NCBI RefSeq assembly: GCF_043641665.1
Contig: NC_092189.1
Location: 12,214,833-12,278,832 of the forward strand
Length of the DNA stretch: 64,000 bases
Direction of reading: 5' to 3'
Source of the DNA: Enoplosus armatus
Taxonomy: Eukaryota > Chordata > Actinopteri > Centrarchiformes > Enoplosidae
Positions 10,561-32,772 of the stretch are shown here, one piece after another. Every line of letters starts with the position of its first letter. Within the stretch, counting starts at the first letter, position 1. The notes under the pieces were generated by a model. The model did no database searches, was not told the origin of the DNA, and saw only the letters and a list, made by a program, of their open reading frames with translations. Made by a program: the position numbers and the translations under genes.

Positions 10561-13500
10561 AAATGGAAGAAAATGAACAACTGGCAACATCACAAAACAG
10601 CTCAACTTACACATGGCATTGACCTACAAAAATGATTACATGTTACGAATCTTGTCTGATACAGTTGAATGTTGAAAAATAAGATGCACCAGGTGACCCA
10701 ACTACTAACAGATAAAACCTGGTTTATAAAACAATGTCCCCCAGAGAGTTTGCACAGTTGCAGAGATGTTTCAAAAGAGGAGAGGGTGAGAGAGCGAGAG
10801 AGGGAGGGAGAGTGAAGGGGTTAACATGCCCACCTGTTGTATGCCAATTACTGGTCCTGACATAATCTTGTTATTGCTTCAGAGAACAAGCAATTAAAAC
10901 TTAAAGTAGCTGCTGTGAATGTATTTTTGGATACATTGAGTCCTTGCCTGCTCTTTGGTAGGTTTAGATGTTTAGGTTACAAACCTGAACACAAAGCCTT
11001 TTAAGGTCTTTAGATATAAAAAAAAGAAGATAATACAGTGTTTGAATGTCACTCTGTTAGTGTGTAGCCTTGTGAGTGTGGTCTTGTAATTATAGGCAGA
11101 GACCCATTAGTCACGATGGAGACTTCCTGCACCCCCACACAGACAATAACCAGTTCTTACCCAGCTATTTGATCTATCCCTGTATTTGTGCACCCAACAC
11201 ATACACACAGATCACAACAAATCAAATTAACACACATCCCACATGACACACTGGCGTTTACATTTGGGTAGAAAATAGTTCCTTAGGTCTGTGGATTATC
11301 CTGAATAACTGGGTTTGTTTCTAGAAAAATAGAAATTAAAATAACCATCTGTTTTATCAGAACAGCCACCTGTCAGGAAAAATATGAATTAATAATAATA
11401 ATGTGTAATAATGACTTAATCGCCACCATCTCTCTGCTTAATTCACTGCTGTTCTTAACAGCACCCTCTGTGTATTTAAGAAATTACTTTTTAAATGGGG
11501 AAACCCAATTCAGATGTCAGTCATGCGATGGGGGTCACACATGATTGGCATTTGGTCAGTAGCTACTGGTCAGTGGGTTAACAGTTGATGAGGGGAGAGG
11601 ATGGGCTGCATGGTGTTGCATTTCACTATTCCAGTCTTATTTACACTGCAGCAGTATTTCTCCATCTGTAGATGCATAGACTTTGAATGGAATCCACAAA
11701 TGAGTCAGATTGGACTTTCCCAGCTGTGCAGAGGTTTGGCGTTGTCTGCTGTACTGGTGCAGGGATACTGGAACTGTTTTGGCTTGGCGAGTCCTTCCTG
11801 AATTGAAACAACTAATAACCTCAACTGCTGCAAAAAAGAAAAAAAATAATGAATTGCTTATCTGTAAGTAACAAAAACACAAGAAGAAAAACTGTAGATT
11901 GATGTGTTCAGCTGTTGACCCCTATGTAAATCTTTATACGCTTCAGGGTTTCACTGCTTACGTTTGGCTCACTTCAGTAGCTTGAAATTGCTCAACTAAA
12001 TGACATAAAAGTCGTTTCCAGGAAATGTTTTAAGAAATAAAGTAGATATAATTTCTTCTCTGGGAAATTATGAAACTAAGGGCCCATTAAAATATTTTAA
12101 CGTCAGCTTTTCACATCTTCGCCACATTAGAGTGATAGGATTCAAATTGGGGGAAAAAAACTGTGAAACAGCTCAGCAGGTTTAATTACATGTATGAAAA
12201 TGAATATTTTCATTATACTGGATACTCAAGACTGTGGGTTCCCTTTTGGCAAACTTCCAGTAAAACACTGGCCTGGGCTTGGATCTGTATGTTTTACACA
12301 CATTCAAACCTGGTGACCTTGAGTGGGGAAACATCTAATGATGATGTGTTATCACTGCTGAAGTCCATCTGAATCTGACCCCACAGTTAATACAGAGATT
12401 AATGAGAACTGGGAGGGACTGTGCACCACTGTACATGGAGTGTTGAGTGAATGTCAAGAGGCACTGAGTGAGTGGCTGTCCATCTGTGTGTGTGTGTGTG
12501 TGTGTGTGCATCTGCCATTGCACCTCTTGTGTTATATTGCTTTGAGCTTTTGTAGTAGAAAAGGCTTGTTGTGAGTGTATGTGTGTGATTTCAAAGCTAC
12601 AATAAGCTACTTTAAAAAAAAAGCTTTATCCAGACTATTTTTTTGTTTTGACAACCAGCCAAGCTTACACTGTATTGAAAGTACTGTTGTAAGAAGCCCA
12701 GTATTAACGAAGGGACCCTGTGTCTTAGTGAGTAAGTGAAACAATTATGTTGTACTCTAGTTGTCCAAGGCAGACCATTAATCTTCCTGCTTCACACAAG
12801 TGAGCCACTGCTGATTTGCAAACCATTCTAAATAGATCCTTTAATATATTGAAAACAATAGAATTACTCATAAGGCAGGGCCTCTCTATGGGTTGACATT
12901 TTCTGGCCTCACCCCAATCACTGATGTCACAGCAGTTTTCTCTATTGTCTGTCACAGGCAGAACTCCTGCTGGGGAATCACTGATTGGAGGTGTTTAAAA
13001 AAGCTACGTGCTTGAAAGTTTCAATCAACAGAGAACAGTGCAGCAGCACCTTTCTGTCCTGTGTGGTTCAGTGTGAAATGAGTGTTACAGAGCAAAGGTA
13101 GCAGCCACTTAATATGTCAAACACCACACTGAATTGTATGTCCGCTCAAAATGTTTGAGTGAAGATACTGTATTCCTAGTATGTTTAAGAAAGACAGGCA
13201 GAGATATATAAGGCAGGAAGACAGAGATGGAGATGTTTGATTGAATTACATCTTGCAACAGAACAAAGGTCAAGAAGGGTCACATTAAACACTCCTCCAA
13301 TCTCCTCTGGCTGCCCAAACATTAAACACTCTTCTCTCACTGTTCATATTAAAACATGCAGACCCCACAAATCAGATGGTATCATACCTGATTGAAGAAC
13401 ACATACAGAAACACTGAGATCTGCTGTGACAGCTTCCTCTTTACAGGTCCTGCTTTCAACTGTCAACATCAGTACAGGAGACTGTGTCCATCCCCCATCA

Positions 13501-15890
13501 GTGGCATCACCAGCTAGCTGCTTGCATCTGGTAGAGAACCCAGCACCTCTCTGATGAACCCTCTGGCAGCTAAGTCAGTCTAGTCTGTTGGACATGGTGT
13601 TTTGGGGGTTCCATCCCCTGGTGACAGCAGACAGCAGATGTGCCAGCTACCGCTTGCCCTGGAGGAAACAAAGACTTATAGAATAAAGATTCACAGTCCT
13701 GGCTCCACATTTCACAGGTGTGTGCCTCAGCAAAGCTATGGCATCCAGACAGAGAGTCCATCAGAAAGAGCTGACAGTCCATGATGCCCTAAGCTGTTTA
13801 TGGTGTTGGCTGAAGAAGGAAAGCTGCAACCCTGCTGTCCCAGCAGGTTCATGCAGTCTTCATTACCTCCGTTCCCTTCAGGTATGGAGAGCACAGCAGG
13901 CCTCCACTTTCTGACCATAGAAAGTGCCCTATATTCTAATGGATCCGCAACATTGGTCTGTCCATTTTGACAGACTAATCTCTGCCATTCATCTACCAAC
14001 GGCTTTAAAATGGAGTCACCTGGGTTACATTTTTAGGTAGGAAAACACTGTTGGTTTAGTAGATTCTAGTAGATGCAGAAAATGGGAAATCACAAATGAA
14101 AGTACAAAGTATAGACAGATTACCATTCCATCTTTACTGACTGTTATCCATTTCTCCAGTTTCATGTGCTTCAGTACACACAGTCCAAGCCTTTAAAAAA
14201 ACACGTTCTTTAGAAGAAAAAAAGGTCACATGCACAAGGAAAGATGACAGAGACAAACTCCATTTCCTAATGTATGTTCATGCACCCCGACAGAAAGGCA
14301 AGTAGTAGTAGATAATTCAAGCTCGCATATCATATATTCACACCTACAGCATGTACGCAGATGAAGCATACACACGACACACATGGATGTACTAAACGAG
14401 TCATGCTTCCAGTGTGTTGTTAGGCCTGTAAAACACTTGGTCAAGGTTAGAAAGAGATTCTGGTTCTGGTACGAGTGAAGAAGTTCAGTCTTATTTTTTG
14501 AGTTAGCACTGTTTTCCTCAATATTTGACCACACTCTTTCGCTAACCTTAACAAGACTTGCCTAAAATGCAAATGTTTCCTTGTTATGTTGATAAAAAAT
14601 GTAATCCTGGTGGTATTTCATTTCCTGCAAAACACATTTGCTGATGCAAATATTGTTGCGTGTGAATATCATTTTTAGGAAACAGGATTGCACACAGAGT
14701 TCAAATGACAGAGTTCAAATGACAGATGGTAGAAAGGGTGACAAAAATCAATCATCCAGTGGGTCGCAGTGTTTCATCTCTGCATCTGTCCCCCTCTTTT
14801 TCGGGTCCTCTATTCATTCATTTACCATCAAACACTGTCTCTCCCTCGGCTCATTTAGTTCCTGTCACTGTTCCATCAGGTCACAGGTTTTTTGTGAGTT
14901 GGTCGCATGCTGCACAAAAAATAAAATACTTATTAGGATTATAGAGGGTTTCATTTAAAATATACATTTAATGTATTTTCATAGCCTGAATGGATTAGAA
15001 AAAACTGCATATTTCACTGAAACTGGAGGCACGTTGGGGAAACGTTGTGGAGATTCTTGGAAGAGCCAGAATATGCAAATCCAGTGCTTCTGAGACATCA
15101 CCTATAGAGAGATTAAAGTAGTAGAGGATGCTTTCAATCATGTAAGAGACACAAAAAATATACGATTCTTTCAGCTTGTTCATCATTTTTGGCTTAATTA
15201 ATCTTAACCAAATGTTGGAGTGGTGGACAAATATTTAGCCGTGAGATTGTTTTGTGAGGGGACAAAATGGTGGAAAAAACAGTGATCTGGATTTGTTGAC
15301 TCTAATTAGACCTCACTGTTGAGGTGAGTGACTGAATGAGGCTAAAATAGCGATACAATGGTACCACCAGTCACAGGTAAACAAGGCTACAGAGCATCCT
15401 GTCTTCCTGTCCTATTGACATCAACAGGCCAATCAGTGTTGATGTGTCAGAGGAGGAAGGGCATGAAAGCCAATCACTCTCACCCCCCAATCGACCTCAT
15501 GATAATTTTATTGGTTACTTGATCAATGACACGTCATGCCATCACTGGGGGCAGCACTCCCCTGAGGCCAGCAGACGATGGTAAGGAATAGATTTGTTCT
15601 TTAGTTTGCTCTGTGTGTTTACTTCATTCTCTCCTTCTCCAACCAGTAAGGTCCTCTACAGCTGAGACTGAAATAGCAGGCAGATATTGGAGTCAATCCA
15701 TACCCTATGCATATTTTATTGGTACAGAGCAACAGGGGAGGCAATGAAGTGTTTAAAACTTTTATTATGTCTGCTTGCCAGGGTTTGATGAATGACTTGT
15801 GACAGAGCATTTAATGAGGTATTCTGCCAACTGGCTTTTATTAAAGATATCAGACATTTGTGTGTGTGCAGGTGTCTGAACCACACCGAT

Positions 15891-15928
<38 letters not shown>

Positions 15929-17261
15929 TACATGCAAATAAATGCTGAGAAAATATTATTTCTTGTTGAGTTGTAGAAGTCCCCCATACAGTCAACAGTA
16001 ATTACCATGTATTATTTACCCATACAGCAGGAATGTAATATCATAATGCAGCCCAACCATCTAGCTGACATATACATTTATTTAAAAAAGAGCATTACTA
16101 ATATTATACTTTTATGTATTGAAATAAGAGAAATCCATATCCTCTCTCCTTGCTTCAGTGCATTCAATACATTCCCACCTCAACACATGACTCTAAGTCA
16201 TTATGGAAAGTGGTCGCAAGTGTTTCTGATTCAGCTGGTTTTGCAGTGTGTGTGTGTATGTGTGCATTATTGTACCTGGCCTTTCAAGAGGCAAACTCAG
16301 CAGATGGAAGAATTCAAGTTCAATAAAATGTTTTAATTTCATGTGCAGGACAAGGACAAAGGGATAAAGGTCAAAGTCACTGTTGATGCTTGTTGTGAAT
16401 TTTCTTCTGTTCAGCCCAGAGAGAAAAAAGAAAATATCAACTGACATTATTTCCCTGTACTCAGGTCTTTCTCTTGTGTGTAAAGCTCTAGCATGCATTC
16501 CTGAAAACAAACTGTGACCTTCTTTGAATGAAGACTGGACAAGTGAAGTTGCATTTCCTTCTTTAATTTGAAATTCTTAAGCCACCATCTAGTCCAACAC
16601 TAGTAAGGATTTACAAAAACATTTTTATGATAAAATAGTGAGTCTAAAACAATCAGTTTTTTCTAAGTGAATGTGCATTGACGTATCACTTGCTGACAAT
16701 TAGAGAGTGTTTTCACAGAGGAGCAGCTGCTGATTTTTGCGCTCTGGGGGTGAGAGTTGTCACAGACTCCAACTGGTAGTCCATGTAAAGTGGGGAATGT
16801 GGTTTCATTCCACCATGCAGAGCGGATCATTGGAGTAATACCTGCCATCAATTATCCTCACCAGTGGCCTATGCTGGGAGGATCAACACTGTCTCTGGCT
16901 CTGAGGCTGCTCCCTCAGCTGAACAGCTGGAGCACTGGATGTATGTGGGGGGGGGGGGCATTAAAGCCACAGAGACATCGAGTGAGAGGCCCCCTGCTAA
17001 GTAAACAAACCACCAGGGTTGATTTTAAACGAAGGTGTACTTCTGTGTCTACTTGAATGAAAGTCTAATTTACAAATCATTATTGATTGCACAGCAGGAC
17101 AGGCTAAACGTCTGTGTGCAAGACGTGAATATTTGATAAGAAATCACAAATGTTCATGACAATGCAAATAAAACTATAACTAAAACTAAAACAACATGAA
17201 AGTTAAACTCATCATTTCATAATAACAAATAAAAGTCCCTTGTCTACAGGTTGGTACATGG
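10561..17261. other. Intergenic, upstream of trpc7
   Basis: No convincing exon is visible in this 6.7 kb. It holds small TG/CA runs (12487-12508 and 15895-15925) and otherwise single-copy-looking AT-rich DNA. The segments at 13420-14030 and 16690-17060 have more balanced base composition and few low-complexity runs. They could be old transposon remnants, a non-coding transcript or regulatory DNA, but sequence alone does not say which. Confidence 0.6.
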
Positions 17262-17548
17262 TTAGAATCAGAATCAGAATCAGAAACTGTTTATTGCCAA
17301 GTAACATACATTACAAGGAATTTGCTGTGGTCTGAAGGTGCTATTGTTTTGATAACAAATAAGTAGAATATAAAAGCTAAAATAAGAATAAGATAAGATA
17401 AATAACAACAGTGCAGTGACCAGAATAAAGTAAAGTGTCCAGATAAAGTGTCCAGTAGGGGGTGGGTGCGTTAATGTAACGCAGTGGGGACAGGGGTGAT
17501 GTACGTTAATATAACGTATAGCTTGTGTTTGTGTTCTGGGGGGGGGGG

Positions 17549-18493
17549 TCAGTGAGAGTTTGTCAGGTTGACTGCAGAGGGGAAGAAACTGTTTTTGTGG
17601 CGGGAGGTTTTGGTCCTGATGGACCGCAGCCTCCTGCCAGAGGGGAGGGGGTCGAACAGATGGTGTCCGGGGTGGGAGGGGTCGGCAGCGATCTTCCCTG
17701 CTCTCCTCAGGGTCCTGGAGGAGTACAGGTCCTGAAGAGATGGAAGGTTGCAGCCGATCACCCTCTCTGCAGAGCGGATGATACGCTGCAGTCTGCGTCT
17801 GTCCTTGGTGGAGGCAGCAGCGTACCAGACGGTGATGGAGGAGGTGAGGATGGACTCTATGATGGCAGTGTAGAAGTGAACCAGCATTGTTTGTGGCAGG
17901 TTAAACTTCCTCAGCTGCCTCAGGAAGTACATCCTCTGTTGGGCTTTCTTGATGAGGGAGCTGATGTTCAGCTCCCACTGGAGGTCCTGGCTGATGATGG
18001 AGCCCAGGAAACAGAAGGACTCCACAGTGTCCACTGGAGAGTCACACAGGGTGATGGGGGCGGGTGGGGCTGCGCTCTTCCTAAAGTCAACAACCATCTC
18101 CACTGTCTTTGAAGCGTTAAGCTCCAGGTTGTTGCTGTTGCACCAGGTCACCAGGTGGTCAATCTCCCACCTGTAGGCAGACTCATCCTCACCAGAGATG
18201 AGTCCGATGAGGGTGGTGTCGTCCGCGAACTTCAGGAGCTTGACGGACTGGTGACTGGAGGTGCAGCTGTTGGTGTACAGGGAGAAGAGTAGAGGAGAAA
18301 GAACGCAGCCTTGAGGGGAGCCGGTGCTGATCGTCCGCGAATCTGAGACGTGTTTCCCCAGCTTCACGTGCTGCTTCCTGTCAGACAGGAAATCTGTGAT
18401 CCACCTGCAGGTGGGGTCAGGCACGTTGAGCTGGGAGAGCTTGTCCTGAAGAAGAGCCGGGACGATCGTGTTGAAAGCAGAGCTGAAGTCCAC
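17549..18493 (-). pseudogene. LINE reverse transcriptase, C-terminal part
   Basis: This frame encodes reverse transcriptase palm motifs. DFSSAFNTIVPALL is near the start, GSPQGCVLSPLLFSLY follows, then the catalytic FADDTTLIG box (a YADD variant) at about residues 89-97 and NSNNLELNASKTVEMVVDF. The tail SRHKNSFFPSAVNL is typical of fish LINEs of this group. The same frame continues upstream of the chosen Met without a stop (QFAYRANRSVDDAV), so the Met is not a real start. It is the downstream piece of one broken ORF2. Confidence 0.88.
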
Positions 18494-18570
18494 AAACAGG
18501 ATCCTGGCATAGGATCCTGCGGAGTCCAGGTGCTGGAGGATGAAGTGTAGAGCCAGGTTGACGGCGTCGT

Positions 18571-19266
18571 CTACAGACCTGTTGGCTCTGTAGGCGAACT
18601 GTCTGTGATGGATTTGAGGTGGGAGAGGACCAGGCGTTCAAATGATTTCATGACCACAGAGGTCAGGGCGACGGGTCTGTAGTCATTTAATCCTGTGGGC
18701 CCTGGCTTTTTGGGGACGGGGATGATGGTGGAGGCCTTGAAGCAGGCTGGCACGTGGCATGTCTCCAGTGAGGTGTTGAAGATGTCCGTGAACACCGGAG
18801 ACAGCTGATCGGCGCAGCGCTTCAGGCAGGATGGGGAGATGGAGTCTGGTCCAGCAGCTTTTCGCGGGTTTTGTCTCTTGAAGAGTCTGTTCACATCTCT
18901 TTCAAGGACAGACAGAGGTGTCGATGCTGGAGGAGTGGGGGGCGCTGTGGGGGGCAGCTGTGGTGGTAGGAGGTGTGAGAGTTCAGCCCCAGGTGTGATG
19001 AGGGGGTTGGGGCTGTTGGGCTGGAGCTGGTGGGTGATGGTGTGGGGGATGGTGTCAGGACTGTCCCATTGTCTTTCAAAGCGACAGTAGAAGTCGTTGA
19101 GGCTGTTGGCGAGGCGTCGGTCGTTAGCAGAGTTGGGGGCTCTTGGCTTGTAGCTGGTGATCTGCCTGAGCCCCCTCCACACAGAAGCAGAGTCGTTGGA
19201 GGAGAACTGGTCTTGTAGTCTCTCTGAGTACAGTCGTTTAGCTTCCCTCACAGTCTCCCTAGACAC
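18571..19266 (-). pseudogene. LINE ORF2, central part before the frameshift
   Basis: This carries the segment just before the reverse transcriptase core (RETVREAKRLYSERLQDQF, then NPRKAAGPDSISPSCLKRCA) and the first RT motifs (FKASTIIPVPKKPG, NDYRPVALTSVVMKSFERLV). It runs into a TAG because the frame slips near LKSITD; the correct continuation QFAYRANRSVDDAV is in another frame. A small deletion of a few codons plus a frameshift would explain it. The copy cannot encode a working protein. Confidence 0.85.
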
Positions 19267-19289
19267 TGTAGCCTCCCTACAGTGTCTAG
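19259..19289. repeat. 13-bp perfect inverted repeat at the LINE 5' junction
   Basis: CTAGACACTGTAG (19259-19271) and CTACAGTGTCTAG (19277-19289) are exact reverse complements with the 5-base loop cctcc. It lies exactly where LINE homology ends. Confidence 0.9.
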
Positions 19290-19290
19290 A

Positions 19291-28217
<8,927 letters not shown>

Positions 28218-28330
28218 ATTCAAGTCAAGTCAAGTCAAGTTTAATTATATACCCCAATATCTAAAAAAGGGGCTTAACAATCTGTACAGCATACAACATC
28301 CTCTATCCTCAGACCTTCCATTCAGATAAC
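28218..28330. repeat. Fish interspersed-repeat end with (AAGTC)n
   Basis: Four AAGTC units are followed by a stretch resembling a very common teleost repeat (aagtttaattatatacccc, then caatctgtacagcatac). It looks like a short, diverged retroposon end. The family name is not certain. Confidence 0.55.
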
Positions 28331-31300
28331 TGACTACTACTACTCACCACCTCACCTTCCATTCTTGCACCTACAATAGGAGTCATTAGCGTGCAGTAAT
28401 TTCTTTCTGAATCATCACTGTTCGCTAATGCAACAATGTAGATGTTCCATTGAGAACATCACAGAGACGATTTTAAACCACATCAAAGGAGGAAGTGGAG
28501 TGCTGCTCCTCTCTGCAAACAGAGAAACATTTTTTTTTCTCAGTAGTTATACTGAGTAATGAAAGGGTCTTTCCTCAAAGCTAATTAAATTTGTCAAGCT
28601 TGGTCTCCAGGCCTGATAAATATAATAGCACATTCAAGGGTATTAGGAAACCCTCATTTCTTGCTTGCTTCCTCTTTATCTGGTTGTGGCCTTCAAAGAA
28701 AATGAGAGAGAGAGGGAAGACAGAAATGGAAGGGCTTTATGATAATGGGAGGAAGGAAGTGAGAGGAGAACGAGGGAGGAATGACGAGAGGATAAGACAG
28801 GCGCTTGCAGTGTCTTGTCTCCCGTCCAATCTTATTTTCAGCCGGAATAATTTTTCATTAGCACTCATCACAGACTTATGATTTGCAGCCGCTCACAACC
28901 TGTCCTTTCCCCCTTCCCACTCAAATGTACTCTTTTGTCTCATCATCACCCAAACACACACACACACACCACGCATACACATATCCTAACTCTCCCGTTC
29001 AAACTTCAGCCAAATTTAATTAACAAGTAAAAAAGTACAAACACTCCCATGAGAAAATAAACACAAATAGCCCCTTTAGAGAGAGACGTGTCAGTTTACA
29101 GTGTGTGTGTCGCAGCTCCCCGCACTAAAGAACATATCAGGTGAGAATGGACAACAGACAAGTGTGTGCGTATATATAGCATCATCACTCTGAGGGGAAG
29201 TAGTCCAGGAACCATCTAAACAAGTGAGACATGAAACACATGAGAAGCGGAGAACCCACGAACCCAATCACAGCCTTCTAGGGTGATAAATGGCACTATG
29301 TATGAGAGCAATAATAGAGTTATACAACAGCTCTTGTAGTCACCAGAGTCTGCACTCTTGCACGTTCTCATTAAAAACTATTTCTGATACCTCTGGAATT
29401 TAACTGCCACTCTCAATCCCTTCCTGCAAACAAATTGCGTGTTTAATGGAAAATATACAGTGTCCCTAAAAAAAATCAACCTGGATCAACCTGGCAAACA
29501 AATGTCCTCGTGGAGAAAAAGGACTGCAACTCAGTGATGGCTTCAACCAGTGATTTGTGTCCTGTGACATGAAAAGACTGCAAAAAGAGTTTTTAATTTT
29601 AATTTTAATTTATTATTATTCATTCCATTTTCTTTTTTAAATTCGTCTTCATTTTTCAGGGAAAATGTCTGGAAGGAAAAATCAACATCAAACTCTGTGT
29701 TAACACCTGTAGAGGTATGCAGGTTCAGAAAGTATCTGATCCGAGCAGGGAGCTCCAGCCAAATATTGATTTTGAAAAGCACAGAGGCTCTTGCAGTAAG
29801 ACTTGGATCTACAAATATTTGGAGTAGTGGCTGATTATTTGCTTGAGCTTCCTACAGATACAGTATGTAAGCTCATGATGACAGAATCACAAGTGAATCA
29901 TTGTGCAAGGATTACACTTGATCTCCCAATCATTTTGTTTTCCATGTGGTCCAGGAAAGAAAAACTGTATATTACAAAAGCATTTATCATTATTCATTCT
30001 TATTTATTCTTATACTTAGCTGACACTCTTTGATTGAGCTTAACCGTACTTGCAAGTGCTGTGTTAATATTAAAACTATCTAATCAAACATCAAATCATG
30101 CACAATCATATTACACATCACATCAGAAACATACAAAATGCACAAATAGACTTTTGTTACAGTATCCTGTGTGCAGATTTTGGTATGCATTTAACAGTGC
30201 ATCAATTAATGTGCTCTGCCTTATCCAATCAGCACTCTTTTCAGTCTTGACACGTGGATACATGGATGCTGTCAAAGCATCAAAGCACACAGAATCACAT
30301 CGTCATGGCGACATTGTGAGCGATCATTTTATAATCAATGAGCAGCAGTATGCAGGGACATACAGTACAGTAGACCCTGAATAGAGACCTTGGCATCGGT
30401 TGAGCTTGTGTGAACTTTAAGCATATTACCCTGAGCATTAAATTTTCAGCAAAGATTATGTGATGAACAAAACCTCAAAGCAAATAGAATAAAGACTGTG
30501 CTACTGCACCGATGATTAGAACGTGCCTTTATATCGCATTTCTGATCAGCAGAGGAGTTTTTGCTGCAGGCAGCTCCAGTTTGTGCTGCTAAACCGGAGC
30601 CAAAGCTAGCTGGCAGCCTCAATTACCTTTATCAGTTAAGCATGAAGAGTGATCACATATGAATGGGAAATTGAGCAGGGTTGCACAAACAAAGCAAGAG
30701 TGTGCTCATATTAAAAACATGTTTATAGATGGCAAGGCAGCCTGTGAGAGGAAGAGAGAAAGAGAGAGAGATTAAGAAGGGGAGAAATCACTATGTACAG
30801 TAAAACTGGTGGCCATAGTTACTCTGTGTGTTTCTATGTGTTTCTATGTGTGTGTGATTCTCCTCAATAACAGACGCGTGTTTACCAGACCATTAAAAAC
30901 ACACATCTGCATTAAATTAAATCTGTTGCCCAAATCTCCATGGGTACACTTCCTGTTAGACACCCTGTCTCCATAGAGAGAGATGAGGATATTTGAACCA
31001 TGGTTAAAACTACACTTTTCTGTACACTTTTTTAAATATCTTTTTTCAACCCAAAATACAAAGACAACCTCTAAAAGGAGTCACAATAGAAAAAACTATT
31101 AAGAAATTGTCAACAACTGTGTCCTTCACAAGAAATTCCAACACTGAAAACTATGCCTGTACGACTTTGTGTGTTCATTATAACAGAAGAAATGCTCAAT
31201 TTCAAGTCCTAGGCATGCCTGCACTCTCACATAAAAATTACATTTAAAGACTTGGCTTAAATCTTTAGTATTTCTTTATAATTCTATATTTATAACAAAA

Positions 31301-31673
31301 TACACAACCATTAAAGTTAAAAATCACTTTTTTCCAACTGAATCCTGCCTACTTCAAACCAGTGAGAGAAGCGCAGAGAAAAAGAGGAATACTAAAATCT
31401 CTAATGTCAAATCTCTCAATCTCTCAAAAATGTTCAAACTTTGGCTCACAATAGTCCATTCACATAGGAACCCGTAATAGTAATATAGTAATAAACTGAC
31501 AGAGAAAATTTTGAAAAACTTGTTTGTCAGAATGTTTGAGTGTTGTTAGATATTAACTTTTTTTTATGCTATGCTTTTCATCTTCAAACAATGTGTAGAA
31601 TACAGCCAAACGTGATTAGAATAACTATGGAGCAATCAGGGAGCACTAATTAACGCCCCTACTGTAGAATTGG
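28331..31673. other. Intergenic, no gene recognised
   Basis: No exon is seen. There are purine-rich runs near 28690-28800 and a short CA run near 28950. Around 28790-28900 lies a more complex stretch that could be regulatory. Confidence 0.5.
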
Positions 31674-32168
31674 AATTGTTCACATTTTGGGAAATACACT
31701 TATAAAGCTCACAAATTTACACGTTATGTCTTTTGTAATCTGTACAAACACTGAAAAGTAAAAACAACAAGTTGTGGTTTTATTTGTTAGCCAGGAGCTG
31801 TAACTTCCTGGTGTCTTGTCGTCATCAGTGACGTTGCCAGGCAACCAGTAGAGACTCCAGGAAGTCACTGCACTTCGCCAAGAAATAGTCCAGGGCATAA
31901 CCCCCATGTTTTTACACTGTAAAGATCAAACAAATGAGGTATAACGTGTTAATTAGTTAATTTTTAAAGTGCTGGTACACAGGGTTTTCTTTTACTTTTG
32001 GGCACAGCCAGGCTAGCTGTTTTACCCTGTTTCCAGTCTTTATGTCAAGCTAAGCTAACTGGCTCTAGCTACATAGTTAGCATGCAGATATGAGTATGGT
32101 ACTTCTCATCTAACTCTCTTCAAGAAAGCACTCAAAAGCGTACATAACATGTTGAACTATTCCTTTAA
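31674..32168. repeat. Palindromic fish repeat, copy 1
   Basis: It starts with a terminal motif (cacattttgggaaatac) and ends with gttgaactattccttta, which is the reverse complement of the left-end motif of the same family at 46743 and 54201. Internal landmarks shared with other copies are acaagttgtggtttta, gttgccaggcaacc, gactccaggaagt and tttccagtctttatg. The left arm is partly deleted. It appears to be a non-autonomous element with long inverted arms. Confidence 0.75.
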
Positions 32169-32680
32169 CAGAATGTGAGTATGTGTATTTGGAGAGAGAG
32201 GAAGACTGTGAGCACACAGCTCTAAACGCCTCGTAAAGGGCGACAATGTAAAGAAACATACAGACTTCAGTTTTAGCCATCTGCAATACATCAAAACCAG
32301 CATAAAACACAATGCGAATGGTTTTCCTAAGATGAATAAGCATCACAGAGAAACTCAGGGCCTTGGTCTGTCTGGTCTAATGTCAGCCAGGTTTAATGTG
32401 ATTTCTGTATTACTTAGACATGAGACACAAGGAGCAGATATAGTTTAGCAGAGAAGATGAAAGGGGCATATCTCCTGATTTGAAAGAGATAGAGTGAAAG
32501 ACATCAGCAGCATCAGTATTACCAATAACACCCCCAGGCCTCATTTCCTAATCACAGTGTTAATGAAGATGAATGTGTAGCTTGTACACGTGTGTGTGTG
32601 TGTGTGTGTGTGTGTCTCTACAGGCATGCACTTTATGTTTAATGACTGGGAGTATCTGCAAGTGCTTTTGTGTATTTTGT

Positions 32681-32772
32681 GAATAAGCTCAAAATGATGC
32701 TAACATGCATTTGTCTTATAAATTTTGTCTTTATACAGACAAATGCATGTTAGCATCATTTTGTGCATATTC
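32681..32772. repeat. Long near-perfect hairpin (26-bp perfect core, 36-bp arms)
   Basis: The core arms at 32691-32716 and 32737-32762 are exact reverse complements over 26 bp, around a 20-base AT-rich loop. Pairing continues outward for ten more bases with two mismatches (32681-32690 with 32763-32772). A transcript from either strand would fold into a stem-loop of about 92 nt. The arm contains gctaacatgc, a motif also found in the repeat at 46950-47378. Confidence 0.9.

Larger units (their letters stand above)
17262..19290 (-). mobile_element. 5'-truncated LINE (L2/CR1/Rex1-type non-LTR retrotransposon)
   Basis: This is a minus-strand copy of a non-LTR retrotransposon about 2.0 kb long. Its 3' end is at the low coordinate and finishes in three GAATCA units (TGATTC on the element strand), then a 3' UTR of about 290 bp. 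The reverse transcriptase and C-terminal region are present. The endonuclease and most of the 5' half are missing, as expected from incomplete target-primed reverse transcription. A frameshift near 18600 splits the reading frame. No clear target-site duplication is visible. The clade is inferred from the style of the reverse transcriptase and the tail repeat; L2, CR1 and Rex1 cannot be separated here. Confidence 0.85.

Noticed and set aside
13420..14030. Possible exon or gene near AATAAAG and cttcag/gtatgg motifs
   Set aside because: Frames are short on both strands, no protein family is recognisable, and the splice-like motifs do not join frames in phase.
17525..18112. 195-codon plus-strand frame rich in Gly and Val
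   Set aside because: It is the antisense shadow of the LINE reverse transcriptase on the minus strand.
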